Position numbers and translations under genes: made by a program
Part shown: positions 16,734 through 25,879 of the stretch, piece after piece
Layout: each line of letters begins with the position of its first letter
How positions within the stretch are numbered: the first letter of the stretch is position 1
Assembly (NCBI RefSeq): GCF_030684895.1
Contig: NZ_JAUXXP010000002.1
Coordinates: 1 to 34,574 of the forward strand
DNA length: 34,574 nucleotides
Direction of reading: 5' to 3'
Source: Pseudomonas sp.
GTDB lineage: Bacteria > Pseudomonadota > Gammaproteobacteria > Pseudomonadales > Pseudomonadaceae
The notes under the pieces: generated by a model
The model's database searches: none
Seen by the model: the letters and a program-made list of their open reading frames with translations, nothing else
Told to the model about the DNA's origin: nothing

Positions 16734-18130
16734 CCACATCGCTGCGGGACTGGCAACTCAGCTGCATAGACACGGCGTTGGAGCACTTTACCAGCACACC
16801 GCACTTCTTCTGCCAGGCCACGCCGGGAGCCGGGAAGACACGCATGGCGGCAGAGCTAGCCAGCAGATTGCTTAAGCAGGACAGAATCGATCTGGTGATG
16901 TGCTTCGCGCCATCCTGCCAGGTTGTCGATGGCTTCCGCTCAACCTTTGCAGAGGTACTTGGCAGGCGACTGGATGGCCAGATAGGCGCTGTGGGAACGG
17001 CGTTTACTTACCAGGCCATGGAGTACCGAGATGAGGGATTCTGGCAGCTTCTTGATGATTACCGTGTGCTCGTGGTCTTCGACGAAATTCACCATTGCGC
17101 TGGCCATGATCCGCTCCTCAGCAACGCCTGGGGGCAGCAGATATTGCATCGGATACAAGATCGCGCAGCCTTCACCTTGGCTCTCTCCGGTACGCCGTGG
17201 CGCTCAGATGACCGGGCTATTGTCTTGGCCCGATACTCGACGCCAGAAGGGCACTTAATCTGTGACTACCGATACGGACTGAAAGAGGCCATTGCCGATG
17301 CGGTATGCCGTTCTCCTCGTATTGTCTTGCTCGACAATCAGAAGGTAAAACTGACCGAGGAAATGGGTCCTGAGAGTACAGTCAGAATGTTCCCCAGTAT
17401 TGCCAAGCTCTTGGGGGAGTCACCTGTCACTTACGAAGAATTGCTACGCCATGACGACGTGATCAATCAGCTACTCGATCTTGGATGTAGCAAGCTCAAT
17501 GAGCTTCGCCAAATCAAGCCGAATGCTGCTGGTTTAGTTGTTGCAACTGACATTGAGCACGCCCATCAAATTGCTCAAGCTCTGGAATCCAGGGGTGGGG
17601 AGTGCTGCATTGTGACCAACAAAACGCCGGATGCGCAGCAAGTAATCAATGCGTTTAGGCAGAGCGCCTCTCGCTGGATTGTGGCCGTCGGAATGATCAG
17701 CGAAGGAACGGACATCCCTCGTCTTCAGGTGTGCTGCTACCTCAGTCGCATCCGCACCGAGTTGCATTACCGGCAGGTGCTTGGGCGAGTGCTTCGGCGT
17801 ACAGGTGAGTCCGATGATCAAGCTTGGCTGTACATGTTGGCGGAGCCGACGCTGCAGTGTTTGGCTGAGAGAATTGCGGATGATTTGCCGGAGGACTTGG
17901 CGGTACTGAACGAGGTACAGATGCCAGCTTCCGCTTCAGGCTCAACGCCTAGTTCGGCCGAGGCTACAGACATTATCAATAATCTGGATAACAGTATTGG
18001 GTGTGGCAAAGAGCAGGCTATTGAGGCTGGAACTACGAGCATCATTTCACTAGAGGGCTTTTCAGTCGAGCCAAGTTATCAGGTGAGTTTTTCCCAGCAT
18101 TACAGGCAGCAGTTGTTAGCTTGTTTTTGA
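16730..18130 (+). CDS. SF2 DEAD/DEAH-type helicase
   Basis: A 466-residue helicase. Motif I is ATPGAGKT (about 29-36), motif II is DEIH in VVFDEIHHC (about 116-119), motif III is LSGTPWR, motif V is EGTDIPRL, and motif VI is HYRQVLGRVLRRTG. Both RecA-like domains are complete. It resembles the helicase part of restriction-type and other SF2 translocases, but no nuclease or methylase domain is attached. The last 80 residues are of unknown function. It is translationally coupled to the winged-helix gene and probably under XRE control, an arrangement typical of phage-defence cassettes. The actual role is inferred. Confidence 0.87.
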   Translation: MTTSLRDWQLSCIDTALEHFTSTPHFFCQATPGAGKTRMAAELASRLLKQDRIDLVMCFAPSCQVVDGFRSTFAEVLGRRLDGQIGAVGTAFTYQAMEYRDEGFWQLLDDYRVLVVFDEIHHCAGHDPLLSNAWGQQILHRIQDRAAFTLALSGTPWRSDDRAIVLARYSTPEGHLICDYRYGLKEAIADAVCRSPRIVLLDNQKVKLTEEMGPESTVRMFPSIAKLLGESPVTYEELLRHDDVINQLLDLGCSKLNELRQIKPNAAGLVVATDIEHAHQIAQALESRGGECCIVTNKTPDAQQVINAFRQSASRWIVAVGMISEGTDIPRLQVCCYLSRIRTELHYRQVLGRVLRRTGESDDQAWLYMLAEPTLQCLAERIADDLPEDLAVLNEVQMPASASGSTPSSAEATDIINNLDNSIGCGKEQAIEAGTTSIISLEGFSVEPSYQVSFSQHYRQQLLACF

Positions 18131-18842
18131 TGTGTTGACGCCTAATGAATCTGGAGTAACGCGAGTTGCGAATGTATAGGGTTGGCAGTGTCATTGACTA
18201 AGAAATTAGTGGGTGTGGGCATGGAGATTATGACTCACACGTTGAGGCATGGCTGATGACTGGGGCTTCGACGGTTGCAGCGCTTTTACGCGTGCTACTT
18301 CGATCGGGTGCGTGTGCCGATTGCGAAGCTTGATAGATGTTTGCGCGCGCATATATGCCGAGGATTAACTTGATGCAAAAAAGAAAGACCCGCAAGTATG
18401 CCTTGATAGCTAAGTTCTCACACGAAGCGGCACGCTTGATGACACCCACGTCAGAGTGGCAGCACAGTATGTTCCGCGTCGCTGCGACTAAAGGACGGGA
18501 AAATGAGCCTGCTGGCTTCTTGGCCGGGCGCGCTCACCCAGACAATACGGACACATCCGGCCGTTAGGGTCGTCAATGCTCATAACGATCATGGGCAGTT
18601 TGACAGTGTTCACCTCATTGAGAAGGGCATCCCGGTCAGAAGCACTGTCTAAGCACTTCCTGTCCTCAGCGTATTAAGTAACGAACAAATCATCGTTAAA
18701 GTCGAAGAAATACCTTGAAGCACCAAGTCCGACACCCATAGTCGGTGATAGGCGTACTAGGATATTTTAAACGGTTAATTTGAGAAAATAAATTCGCTAA
18801 AGACGCGGCTTTCAATCCCGATATTTCGTAGAGGCTGGGTTT
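18131..18842. other. 712-base stretch without a firm gene; possible gene debris
   Basis: Base composition drifts from mixed to AT-rich toward the right. The best open frame is 18373-18567 (64 codons, MQKRKTRKY…) with GAGGA 9 bases upstream, but it has no recognisable domain. Other short frames (near 18256 and 18574) also lack support. A small hairpin, CCGAC-N7-GTCGG, lies at 18729-18745, just downstream of the response-regulator gene on the minus strand, without a T-run. Confidence 0.35.
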
Positions 18843-19604
18843 CTAGAGCTCCAGAAAATCAACATTTGTTATTATAGGGTTCTGTCTATGGTTAATAGAA
18901 GCTCTATACCCAACGCCTCGAACAGATTTTATACTCACATTTGATTCTTCGGCGCGTAGTCTTTTGCGTAAATGAAAAACTAAGGACTCTACTGCATTAT
19001 AAGGATTTATTGGCGGGCTCTTGTGTGAATATAGAACATCTACGAAACATGCTTTGCTCACAGCGCGAGGTGAGTTGCTGACAAGAGTATGAAGCAAAAT
19101 CATCTGTTTAGAAGGAAGGTTGAATTTTGTGAGGTTAATTCCTGTTGTCCCTGTCAAAGCGTAGACTGCTGGACATACAAGCCTTAAATGCGCGCTCCCA
19201 ACAGCGGTCTTTATTACTTCATGTACATGCTTGGCTAGGGCACTAGGTCTGAAAGGTTTATACAAATAATCATCTAAGGCTGTGTTGAAATCTTTTTCCG
19301 GCTTTCGAATGACCCGATTTGTTGCAAGTATTATGCACGGGATATTAGAGTTTCCAGTAGTACTCCGAGCGGAAAGTGGAGATGCAGCCTCATAATCAGC
19401 CATCTCGTTATCGACAATTATTCCTGCGAAGGTGCAGGTATGCATGATTGCGATAGCCTCTTTACAGCTACCTGCTTCAACCACCGTGTATCCGGATGAC
19501 TCCAGATGCTTGCGAGCCTGGGCGCGGAGGACGGGATGTTCGTGTATTACAAGCAGCTTGGGTGGCACCGATTTATCAAAACGTATCATTTTCTGGCAGC
19601 TCAT
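18843..19604 (-). CDS. Orphan OmpR-type response regulator
   Basis: About 253 residues. The N-terminal receiver domain has phospho-acceptor Asp in IIVDNEMAD, Thr in LATN and Lys in YKPF. The usual acidic pair near the start is HEH (LLVIHEHP), so only one acidic residue remains. The C-terminal winged helix is of the OmpR type (VESLVFHLRKRLRAEE…SVRGVGYRAS). No histidine kinase is near. The gene is visibly AT-richer than its neighbours and uses different codons, a sign of transfer. The start is uncertain: GTG 19625, ATG 19604 and ATG 19589 are all possible and none has a good ribosome binding site. Confidence 0.78.
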   Translation of the reverse strand: MSCQKMIRFDKSVPPKLLVIHEHPVLRAQARKHLESSGYTVVEAGSCKEAIAIMHTCTFAGIIVDNEMADYEAASPLSARSTTGNSNIPCIILATNRVIRKPEKDFNTALDDYLYKPFRPSALAKHVHEVIKTAVGSAHLRLVCPAVYALTGTTGINLTKFNLPSKQMILLHTLVSNSPRAVSKACFVDVLYSHKSPPINPYNAVESLVFHLRKRLRAEESNVSIKSVRGVGYRASINHRQNPIITNVDFLEL

Positions 19605-19625
19605 AGATCGTGTTGGGGGAGTCAC

Positions 19626-19962
19626 CGAGCGGTCGCTGTTTCAAAATCACGGTGATCCTGATCCCTCCGCAACGAATCTAGGGGGCTGAGGGGTTGAATT
19701 GAAACGATTGGTGTAATATCATAGATTTATACATTGCAAGTACATGATTATAAAGAAATAAATTGCAAAACGTGAATTTTGAAACGGTTTCCTACGGGTT
19801 ATTGAAAGACGCGGTCAACTGAGTCCTCAGGCCCGGGCCCTTGGGCTCCGGGCTGCACCGCCCCGGCTGGCGTGTTCACGCCCTTCTTTCAGCCGGATGT
19901 AGTCCCCGCCGCAAACCGCTACAATGCGCCGCCTTTTCCCTACCCTTTGCGAGGCCTCGCGC
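19626..19962. other. Junction between AT-rich accessory DNA and GC-rich core chromosome
   Basis: Up to about 19810 the sequence is AT-rich and holds the promoter region of the minus-strand response regulator. From about 19825 it becomes GC-rich (CCCGGGCCC and CCGGGC runs) and leads into the core gene at 19963. TACAAT (19920-19925) could be its -10. No tRNA, integrase or obvious direct repeat was seen. Confidence 0.5.
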
Positions 19963-20355
19963 ATGAAATTCCGTTTTCTTCTGTGGATGCTGGGCCGCCT
20001 GATGGCCAAGGCCAGCCGTGAAAACCCGGCATTCCAGCAACAACTGGTCGACCGCGATATGGTCTTTCAGCTGCACACCCTGGACGGCAAAGTTGCCCGT
20101 CACTTCATCGTCAAAGACCAGCGCATCACCAGCAAGCGCGGCCCGGCTACTGAGCCTGCCTTCGCCCTTGGCTTCAAGGATGCCGCCTACGGTTTCGCCA
20201 CCATGAGCGCAAAGAACAAGCAGCTGGCGTTTATGCAGGGCATCCAGAACAAGGACATCCAGATCCAGGGCAACCCGGCGCTGGTGATTTGGTTCCAGGG
20301 TCTGACCAAATACCTGATGCCGAAAAAGAAAGACGCCGCCAAAAAGGCCGCCTGA
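19963..20355 (+). CDS. SCP2 sterol-binding-domain protein
   Basis: A 130-residue protein matching the SCP2 lipid-carrier fold: FQQQLVDRDMVFQLHTLDGKVARHFIVKDQRITSKRG, then a C-terminal helix and a Lys/Ala-rich tail. SCP2 proteins bind lipids in a hydrophobic tunnel; bacterial relatives include the ubiquinone-related UbiJ/UbiT. The start at 19963 gives a normal SCP2 N-terminus and has GAGG upstream. An upstream ATG at 19924 would add 13 atypical residues. It is the first core-genome gene after the accessory region. Confidence 0.8.
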   Translation: MKFRFLLWMLGRLMAKASRENPAFQQQLVDRDMVFQLHTLDGKVARHFIVKDQRITSKRGPATEPAFALGFKDAAYGFATMSAKNKQLAFMQGIQNKDIQIQGNPALVIWFQGLTKYLMPKKKDAAKKAA

Positions 20356-20434
20356 GCCTCACCGCCGCGCGCCAGGGCTGGCCGGCGCGCGCTGCTTTCG
20401 CTAGGCTGGGCATAGCCCTAGTGAGAGTGTGCCC

Positions 20435-21172
20435 ATGCGTCTGCTGCTGATTGCCCTGCTGTTTGCCACTGCCCTTGCCCATGCCGCGCCCCCCAAAGCC
20501 GAAGCCTTTGCGCCGTTATTCGAGCTGGCAGGCATCCGTTTACTCTGCGAACAGAGCGCGCCGCTGGTGCAGCGCGGCCTGAGCGATAAACAGCAAGCGC
20601 AGTTGGCCAAGGTGTTTGCCGCCGATGGCCTGTGCCTGGACTTGGCCAAGAAGCTGACCGGCAAGCTCGATCAAGCCCAGCTGCAACAGGCCAGGCGCCT
20701 GCTGGAAAGCCCCCTGGCGCAGAGCTTTACTGCCGCCGAGCGTTCGGTCGGTGAGGGCGGCGCAGAAGGTTTGGCGGCCTACCGTAAACAACTGGGCGCG
20801 CGCCCGCCGCGTGAGGATCGACTGGCTCTGGTGCGGCGCCTGGATGCCGCCGCACACACCACTACGCTAGCCACCTTGTTGCGCTATGAAGTCGGCAAGA
20901 CCCAGGCGTTTCTGGCCTTGCAGGGCCGTGGCGAAAGCATCGACGAGAAAGCCCTGAGCACTCAGACCAAGGCGCAGGAAGACGCGCTGCGGGCCTCCAG
21001 TTCCGAGGCGGTGGAGTCTTTTATGCTCTACGCCTACCGGCAGATGCCCAGTGAAAAACTGGCCGAATATGCCGCCTTGTATGAGCAGCCAGCCGTGGCC
21101 CAGTTGCTCGATGGCAGCGTGCAGGTGCTGCCGGAGCTGTTCGCTGCACGGCGCGCGCAGCTGAAGAAGTAG
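20435..21172 (+). CDS. Secreted/periplasmic protein of unknown function
   Basis: A 245-residue protein with a clear signal peptide (MRLLLIALLFATALAHA, cut before APPK). The mature part is almost entirely helical, with several FA/LF and QQA stretches. I do not recognise a named family, although it resembles DUF2059-like periplasmic proteins in length and composition. The ATG at 20435 follows GAGAG. A GTG at 20429 is an alternative. A strong terminator follows. Confidence 0.7.
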   Translation: MRLLLIALLFATALAHAAPPKAEAFAPLFELAGIRLLCEQSAPLVQRGLSDKQQAQLAKVFAADGLCLDLAKKLTGKLDQAQLQQARRLLESPLAQSFTAAERSVGEGGAEGLAAYRKQLGARPPREDRLALVRRLDAAAHTTTLATLLRYEVGKTQAFLALQGRGESIDEKALSTQTKAQEDALRASSSEAVESFMLYAYRQMPSEKLAEYAALYEQPAVAQLLDGSVQVLPELFAARRAQLKK

Positions 21173-21190
21173 TTAGTCGTCTGCAACGAA

Positions 21191-21219
21191 AAAGGGGCCC
21201 GTAGGCCCCTTTGTGTTTT
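21191..21219 (+). terminator. Rho-independent terminator
   Basis: AAAGGGGCC (21191-21199), loop CGTA, GGCCCCTTT (21204-21212), then GTGTTTT. The 9-bp stem is perfect, and the terminator begins 18 bases after the stop of the preceding gene. Confidence 0.9.
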
Positions 21220-21229
21220 CTGCAGCTTT

Positions 21230-21373
21230 AGCAGGCTGTTGAAAAACTACCTGCGTTGCCATCGCGGCGTTAAAAACAGGCTCAAAATGCTCATTTACAA
21301 CTCGTAAACTCCGCTTTCTCGCCTGTTTTTGCCTTGCGCTGGCTGCCTCGCCAACGTTTTTAAACGGCCTGCT
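21230..21373. repeat. MITE-like inverted-repeat element (about 144 bp)
   Basis: The ends are imperfect terminal inverted repeats: AGCAGGCTGTTGAAAAAC at the left and, read on the other strand, AGCAGGCCGTTTAAAAAC at the right (three mismatches in 18). Inside is a second inverted pair, AAAAACAGGC and GCCTGTTTTT, and a small central hairpin (TTTAC-N5-GTAAA). It could fold into one long hairpin. It contains no gene and lies between two convergent genes. The right end overlaps the stop codon of the HDOD gene. I recall similar elements scattered in Pseudomonas genomes. Confidence 0.7.
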
Positions 21374-22778
21374 AGTGCGCGGGGTGGAATTGCGCCGCCA
21401 GTTCGCGCAGCGCGACTTCGGCGGCCAGCACCTTGCTTACGGCTTCTTCGGCCTTGTCCCGGCTGATGCCGAGGTTGTCGAACAGGCTTTGCGGAATCTC
21501 GCTCTGCGGGCCGGCACCGATGCCGCGATTGCGCAGCAGGCTGACCGACAGGCACACCAGGTTCGGGTAGGTGGCGTGTGGGCCGGTGTACTCAGGGTCG
21601 TGCTGGAAGCGCAGGGCGCTGGCCAGTTCTTCCGGCATATCCCAGTAGCGCATCAGCCAGGCACCGATCTGTTCGCGGCTGATGCCGAGCAAATGTTGCT
21701 CGATATAGCTGTGCGACAGGTGCGGGTTGACCTCCAGGTGGCGGCAGATCAGCGAGAAATGCGGCGGAAACACATGCGCCAGCACCAGATAACCAAAGTT
21801 GTGCAGCAGGCCGGCGAGGTAGGTCAGGCCGGCTTCCGGGCGCTGCGCGCGCGGGATGGCGCGGGTCAGACCTTCGATCACCGCAGCGCTGTAGATCGCC
21901 TGTTGCCAGTAAGGCGTGGCCTGTTGCGGATGATCCTTGGGCAGGCTCAGGGTTTTGCCCAGGGCCAGGCCAAGGGCCAGATTGATCACCAGATCAAAGC
22001 CGAGCACGCGAACGATGGCGTCTTCCACCGAGCGGATCTTGCCCGGCGCAGCGTAGTAGGGCGAGGCCGCCCAGCTGACCACCTGGGCGGCCAGCGCCGG
22101 GTCGGTTTCGACCACGCCGGTGATGTCATCCACTGTGGCGTCCGGGTCGACGCGCAGTTTGATGATCTTCTGCGCGGTTTCCGGCAGCGGCGGAATCTCG
22201 ATGGTTTCTTCCAGGCGTTGCTGAATGCGCCGCGCGGTAAAGGCCTGTACCGCCAGGGTGATTTCGGCGCGGTCGTCGTCCGGGCGATCGAGGTTCAGGC
22301 GGATATTGCTCAACGGCTCGCCGAAACGTGCGGCGCTGGCCTTGCTCAACAAGGTCTTGAAGGCGTCGGTGCTCAGCTCCAGCAGCACGCCGCGTTGGCC
22401 AGACTCGATATACAGGCTCGGCACTTGCAACAGGCGTTCGTCATACAGGCAGGGCGAGCTGGTCAGTGGCGGCAGGCCGGGCAGCACTTTCAGGTTGTGT
22501 TTGCCGAGCATGCGCTCCAGGCGCTCCGGTTTGACTGCCGTCAGCTGGCGGCCAGTCAGTTCGGTCAGGCGATTGAGGTCGAGCAGCTGGCTCTGCGGAT
22601 AGAGCACCAACAGCGCGCCCACGGCGTCATCCAGTAATACCGCCTGCAAACGCTGAGCGGCCGGCAGACCGGGCAGGTCGCGGCAGACTTGGTAGGGCAG
22701 TCCGAGCTTTTCCAGCAGTTGCAGAATCACCGCTGGCGGGCGCGGAGCGGTGTCAGTAGCTAGGGCAAGTTCAGTCAT
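21372..22778 (-). CDS. HDOD-domain signalling protein with N-terminal YbaK-like domain
   Basis: A 468-residue protein. Residues 15-155 resemble a YbaK/aminoacyl-tRNA deacylase-type fold. Residues 185-400 form an HDOD domain (IPPLPETAQKIIKLRVDPDATVDDI…VVETDPALAAQVVSWA, HNFGYL, HLLGISREQIG). HDOD domains resemble HD phosphohydrolases without full catalytic residues and act in signalling. The gene follows recG, as I remember for P. aeruginosa PA5346-PA5345. The start is uncertain: ATG 22778 or GTG 22808. The TAG stop lies in the end of the MITE-like repeat. Confidence 0.8.
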   Translation of the reverse strand: MTELALATDTAPRPPAVILQLLEKLGLPYQVCRDLPGLPAAQRLQAVLLDDAVGALLVLYPQSQLLDLNRLTELTGRQLTAVKPERLERMLGKHNLKVLPGLPPLTSSPCLYDERLLQVPSLYIESGQRGVLLELSTDAFKTLLSKASAARFGEPLSNIRLNLDRPDDDRAEITLAVQAFTARRIQQRLEETIEIPPLPETAQKIIKLRVDPDATVDDITGVVETDPALAAQVVSWAASPYYAAPGKIRSVEDAIVRVLGFDLVINLALGLALGKTLSLPKDHPQQATPYWQQAIYSAAVIEGLTRAIPRAQRPEAGLTYLAGLLHNFGYLVLAHVFPPHFSLICRHLEVNPHLSHSYIEQHLLGISREQIGAWLMRYWDMPEELASALRFQHDPEYTGPHATYPNLVCLSVSLLRNRGIGAGPQSEIPQSLFDNLGISRDKAEEAVSKVLAAEVALRELAAQFHPAH

Positions 22779-22868
22779 GGCGGTATCCGGCTGAGGCAGC
22801 AATTTCACGAGTATAAACAGCGGGCTGGTAAATCGGCGGCGCAGGCGACGGGTGCACTGTGCGCTGGT

Positions 22869-24944
22869 TCACACTTGCCCGTATTGTTGGCCATGCCGCA
22901 ACCAGCGTTCAAGTAGCGGGCTGACGTGCTGCGGCCAATGTTCCAGTAGGGCCTGTGCGGCGTCGCGTACGGCGGGCAGCAGGTCGGCATCGCGCATCAG
23001 GTCGGCGACCTTGAATTGCAGCAGGCCAGTCTGGCGGGTGCCAAGCATCTCGCCGGGGCCGCGCAGTTCCAGGTCTTTTTCAGCAATCACAAAACCATCG
23101 CAGGTCTCGCGCATGATTGCCAGGCGCTCGCGGCCCAGCTGCGACAACGGCGGGTGATAGAGCAGCAGGCAATGGCTGGCGGCGCTGCCACGGCCGACCC
23201 GGCCGCGCAGCTGGTGCAGCTGGGCCAGGCCCAGGCGTTCGGGGTTTTCGATAATCATCAGGCTGGCATTGGGTACGTCGACGCCGACTTCGATCACCGT
23301 GGTGGCCACCAGCAGTTGCAGCTGGCCCTGTTTGAACTGGTCCATCACCGCAGCTTTTTCCGCCGGTTTCATGCGCCCGTGAATCAATCCGACATTTAGC
23401 CCGCCGAGCGCTGCCGATAAATCCTCGAAGGTGGTTTCCGCAGCCTGGCAGGTCAGCTCTTCGGATTCCTCGATCAGGGTGCAGACCCAATAGGCCTGAC
23501 GCCCTTCGTTGCAGGCCAGGCGCACGCGCTCGACCACTTCCAGGCGGCGGCCATCGGCGATCACCAGGGTGTTCACTGGGGTGCGGCCGGGCGGCAGCTC
23601 GTCGAGGATCGAGGTGTCGAGGTCGGCGTAGGCGCTCATCGCCAGGGTCCGTGGGATCGGCGTGGCAGTCATGATCAGTTGGTGCGGGCACATGCGTCCG
23701 CCGATGCCTTTCTGCCTCAGGGCCAGGCGCTGCTGCACACCGAAACGGTGCTGTTCATCGATGATCACCAGGGCCAGCTTGGCAAAGCGCACTTCATCCT
23801 GAAACAGCGCGTGGGTGCCGACCACCATGGGCGCGCCCGCAGCGATCTGCTCCAGGGCACTGGCGCGGGCTTTGCCCTTGAGCTTGCCGGCCAGCCACGC
23901 GACTTCGATACCCAGCGGCGCCAGCCATTTGCTGAAGTTGATGAAATGCTGCTCGGCAAGAATTTCGGTGGGGGCCATCAGCGCCACCTGGTAGCCGGCT
24001 TCCAGCGCTTGCAGGGCGGCAAAGGCGGCGACCACGGTCTTGCCGGCGCCGACATCGCCCTGCACCAGGCGCAACATCGGCTCGCTCTGGCTGAGGTCGT
24101 AGGCGATTTCCGCACCGACCCGCTGCTGCGCGCCGGTGGGGGTAAATCCCAGGTTAGCCAGGTACTGCCGCGGCAGCTTTTTCGCCAGCGGCAGCGCCGG
24201 TGCCTGCTGCGCGCGCACGCTTTCGCGCAGGCGCTGCAGCGACAGTTGATGGGTGAGCAACTCCTCGAAGGCCAGGCGATGCTGGGCCCAGTGACGGCCT
24301 TCGGCGAGTTCTTCCAGATCGGCATCCGGGGGCGGTCGATGCAGATAGCGAATGGCTTGATCGAGCGGGCTGAGCTGGTAGTCGTCGGCCAGTTCACGCG
24401 GCAACCAATCCGGCAGACTATGCGGGCCGAGGCGCGCAAGGGCCTGTTCGCTGAGCTGGCGCAGGCGTTGCTGGGTCAGGCCTTCGGTGGTCGGGTAGAT
24501 CGGCGTCAGGGTCTGTTCCACGGCAATCGGCTCGCTGCCGGACAGCGCGCGGTATTCCGGGTGATAGATTTCCAGACCCGATGAACCAGGGCGCACTTCA
24601 CCGTAGCAACGCACCTGCGTGCCGCGTTTGAGACCTTCTTTTTGCGCCTGGCTGAAATGGTAGAAGCGCAAGGAGAGGGTGCCGCTGCCGTCCTGCAGGC
24701 GTACCAGCAGGCTGCGTCGGCGCCCCATGACCACATCGGCGCCGGCGACTATGCCTTCCACCACTGCGTCCTGACCGGGGCGCAGCGCACCAATCGGCAC
24801 GATGCGGGTGCGGTCCTGATAGCGCAGCGGCAGGTGGAACAGCACATCCTGCAGGGTTTCCAGGCCGACCTTGGCGAGTTTTTCGGCCAGGGCCGCACCC
24901 ACGCCTTTCAGCGCGGTGACAGAAACCGCGGCCAGCTCGGTCAT
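22869..24944 (-). CDS. recG: ATP-dependent DNA helicase RecG
   Basis: A 691-residue protein. An N-terminal wedge (OB-fold) domain that binds branched DNA is followed by two helicase domains: motif I GDVGAGKT, motif II DEQH, motif III TATPIPRT, and motif VI QLRGRVGRG. RecG reverses stalled replication forks and processes recombination intermediates. The start at 24944 (MTELAAVSVTALKGVG) matches the family's usual start and length. It follows oxyR by 8 bases, so the two share a transcript. Confidence 0.98.
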   Translation of the reverse strand: MTELAAVSVTALKGVGAALAEKLAKVGLETLQDVLFHLPLRYQDRTRIVPIGALRPGQDAVVEGIVAGADVVMGRRRSLLVRLQDGSGTLSLRFYHFSQAQKEGLKRGTQVRCYGEVRPGSSGLEIYHPEYRALSGSEPIAVEQTLTPIYPTTEGLTQQRLRQLSEQALARLGPHSLPDWLPRELADDYQLSPLDQAIRYLHRPPPDADLEELAEGRHWAQHRLAFEELLTHQLSLQRLRESVRAQQAPALPLAKKLPRQYLANLGFTPTGAQQRVGAEIAYDLSQSEPMLRLVQGDVGAGKTVVAAFAALQALEAGYQVALMAPTEILAEQHFINFSKWLAPLGIEVAWLAGKLKGKARASALEQIAAGAPMVVGTHALFQDEVRFAKLALVIIDEQHRFGVQQRLALRQKGIGGRMCPHQLIMTATPIPRTLAMSAYADLDTSILDELPPGRTPVNTLVIADGRRLEVVERVRLACNEGRQAYWVCTLIEESEELTCQAAETTFEDLSAALGGLNVGLIHGRMKPAEKAAVMDQFKQGQLQLLVATTVIEVGVDVPNASLMIIENPERLGLAQLHQLRGRVGRGSAASHCLLLYHPPLSQLGRERLAIMRETCDGFVIAEKDLELRGPGEMLGTRQTGLLQFKVADLMRDADLLPAVRDAAQALLEHWPQHVSPLLERWLRHGQQYGQV

Positions 24945-24952
24945 GGCCTGTC

Positions 24953-25879
24953 TTAGCTGCTCTTGGGCAGTGGCTTGGCCACCGAGCACAGGCGAATCGA
25001 GTCGGTCAGCACTTCGATGGCATTCGGCCGTGGGAAGCTGGCACGCCAGGCGATGGCCACGGTGCGGAACGGCGTGGGCGGGCTGAGCGGGCGTACTTCG
25101 ATCACGCCGGGGGCGTAGTGGTGGCTGTCGACCGCAGAGAACGGCAGGATCGACACGCCAAGGCCCGAGGCGACCATATGACGGATGGTTTCTAACGAGC
25201 TGGATTCCACCGTGGTGTGCTTGGCGCTGTCTTCGCCGCCCTTGCGCAGGGTCGGGCAGGCTTCCAGCACCTGATCGCGGAAGCAGTGGCCTTCGCCGAG
25301 CAGCAGCAGGCTTTTGTCATTCAGCAGCTTGCTGTCGATGGTTTTCATCGCGGCCCAGGGGTGGCCGGCTGGCAGCAGGGCATAAAACGGCTCGTCGTAC
25401 AGCGGCTTGGTCAGCACATCGGCTTCATGAAACGGCAGGGCGATGATGATTGCGTCTAGCTCGCCATTGCGCAGCTTGTCGCGCAGCACGTGGGTGAAAT
25501 TTTCTTCGATATACAGCGGCATCTGCGGCGCGACGCGGTGCAGTTGCGGAATCAGGTGGGGGAACAGATAAGGGCCGACGGTGTAGATTGCGCCGATTTT
25601 CAACGGCGCGGCCATCTGGTTCTTGCCGGCTTGGGCCAGCTCGCGGATGCCCTGAGCCTGCTCTAGCACCTTCTGCGCCTGCGTAACGATGCCTTCACCG
25701 ACCGGAGTCAGGCGCACTGCGCTTTTACTGCGCTCGAAGATCAGCACACCCAGCTCATCTTCGAGTTTCTTCACCCCCACCGACAGCGTCGGCTGGCTGA
25801 CGTGACAACGCTCGGCGGCGCGGCCGAAGTGCTGTTCCTGAGCGAGGGTGACTATGTAGCGCAGTTCGGTGAGGGTCAT
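24953..25879 (-). CDS. oxyR: Hydrogen-peroxide sensor/regulator OxyR (LysR family)
   Basis: A 308-residue LysR-type regulator. The N-terminal helix-turn-helix is FGRAAERCHVSQPTLSVGVK. The redox pair C199 and C208 is visible in GEGHCFRDQVLEACP; these form the disulfide that activates peroxide-defence genes. The start at 25879 gives the standard MTLTELRYIV. It heads an oxyR-recG-HDOD transcript and is divergent from the nuo operon. Confidence 0.98.
   Translation of the reverse strand: MTLTELRYIVTLAQEQHFGRAAERCHVSQPTLSVGVKKLEDELGVLIFERSKSAVRLTPVGEGIVTQAQKVLEQAQGIRELAQAGKNQMAAPLKIGAIYTVGPYLFPHLIPQLHRVAPQMPLYIEENFTHVLRDKLRNGELDAIIIALPFHEADVLTKPLYDEPFYALLPAGHPWAAMKTIDSKLLNDKSLLLLGEGHCFRDQVLEACPTLRKGGEDSAKHTTVESSSLETIRHMVASGLGVSILPFSAVDSHHYAPGVIEVRPLSPPTPFRTVAIAWRASFPRPNAIEVLTDSIRLCSVAKPLPKSS

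Noticed and set aside
18373..18567. 64-codon plus-strand frame MQKRKTRKY… with a fair ribosome binding site
   Set aside because: No recognisable domain and located among debris; not strong enough to call a gene.
21375..24584. Long plus-strand open frames opposite the HDOD and recG genes (up to 420 codons)
   Set aside because: Shadows of high-GC coding sequence; the minus-strand proteins are clearly recognisable.
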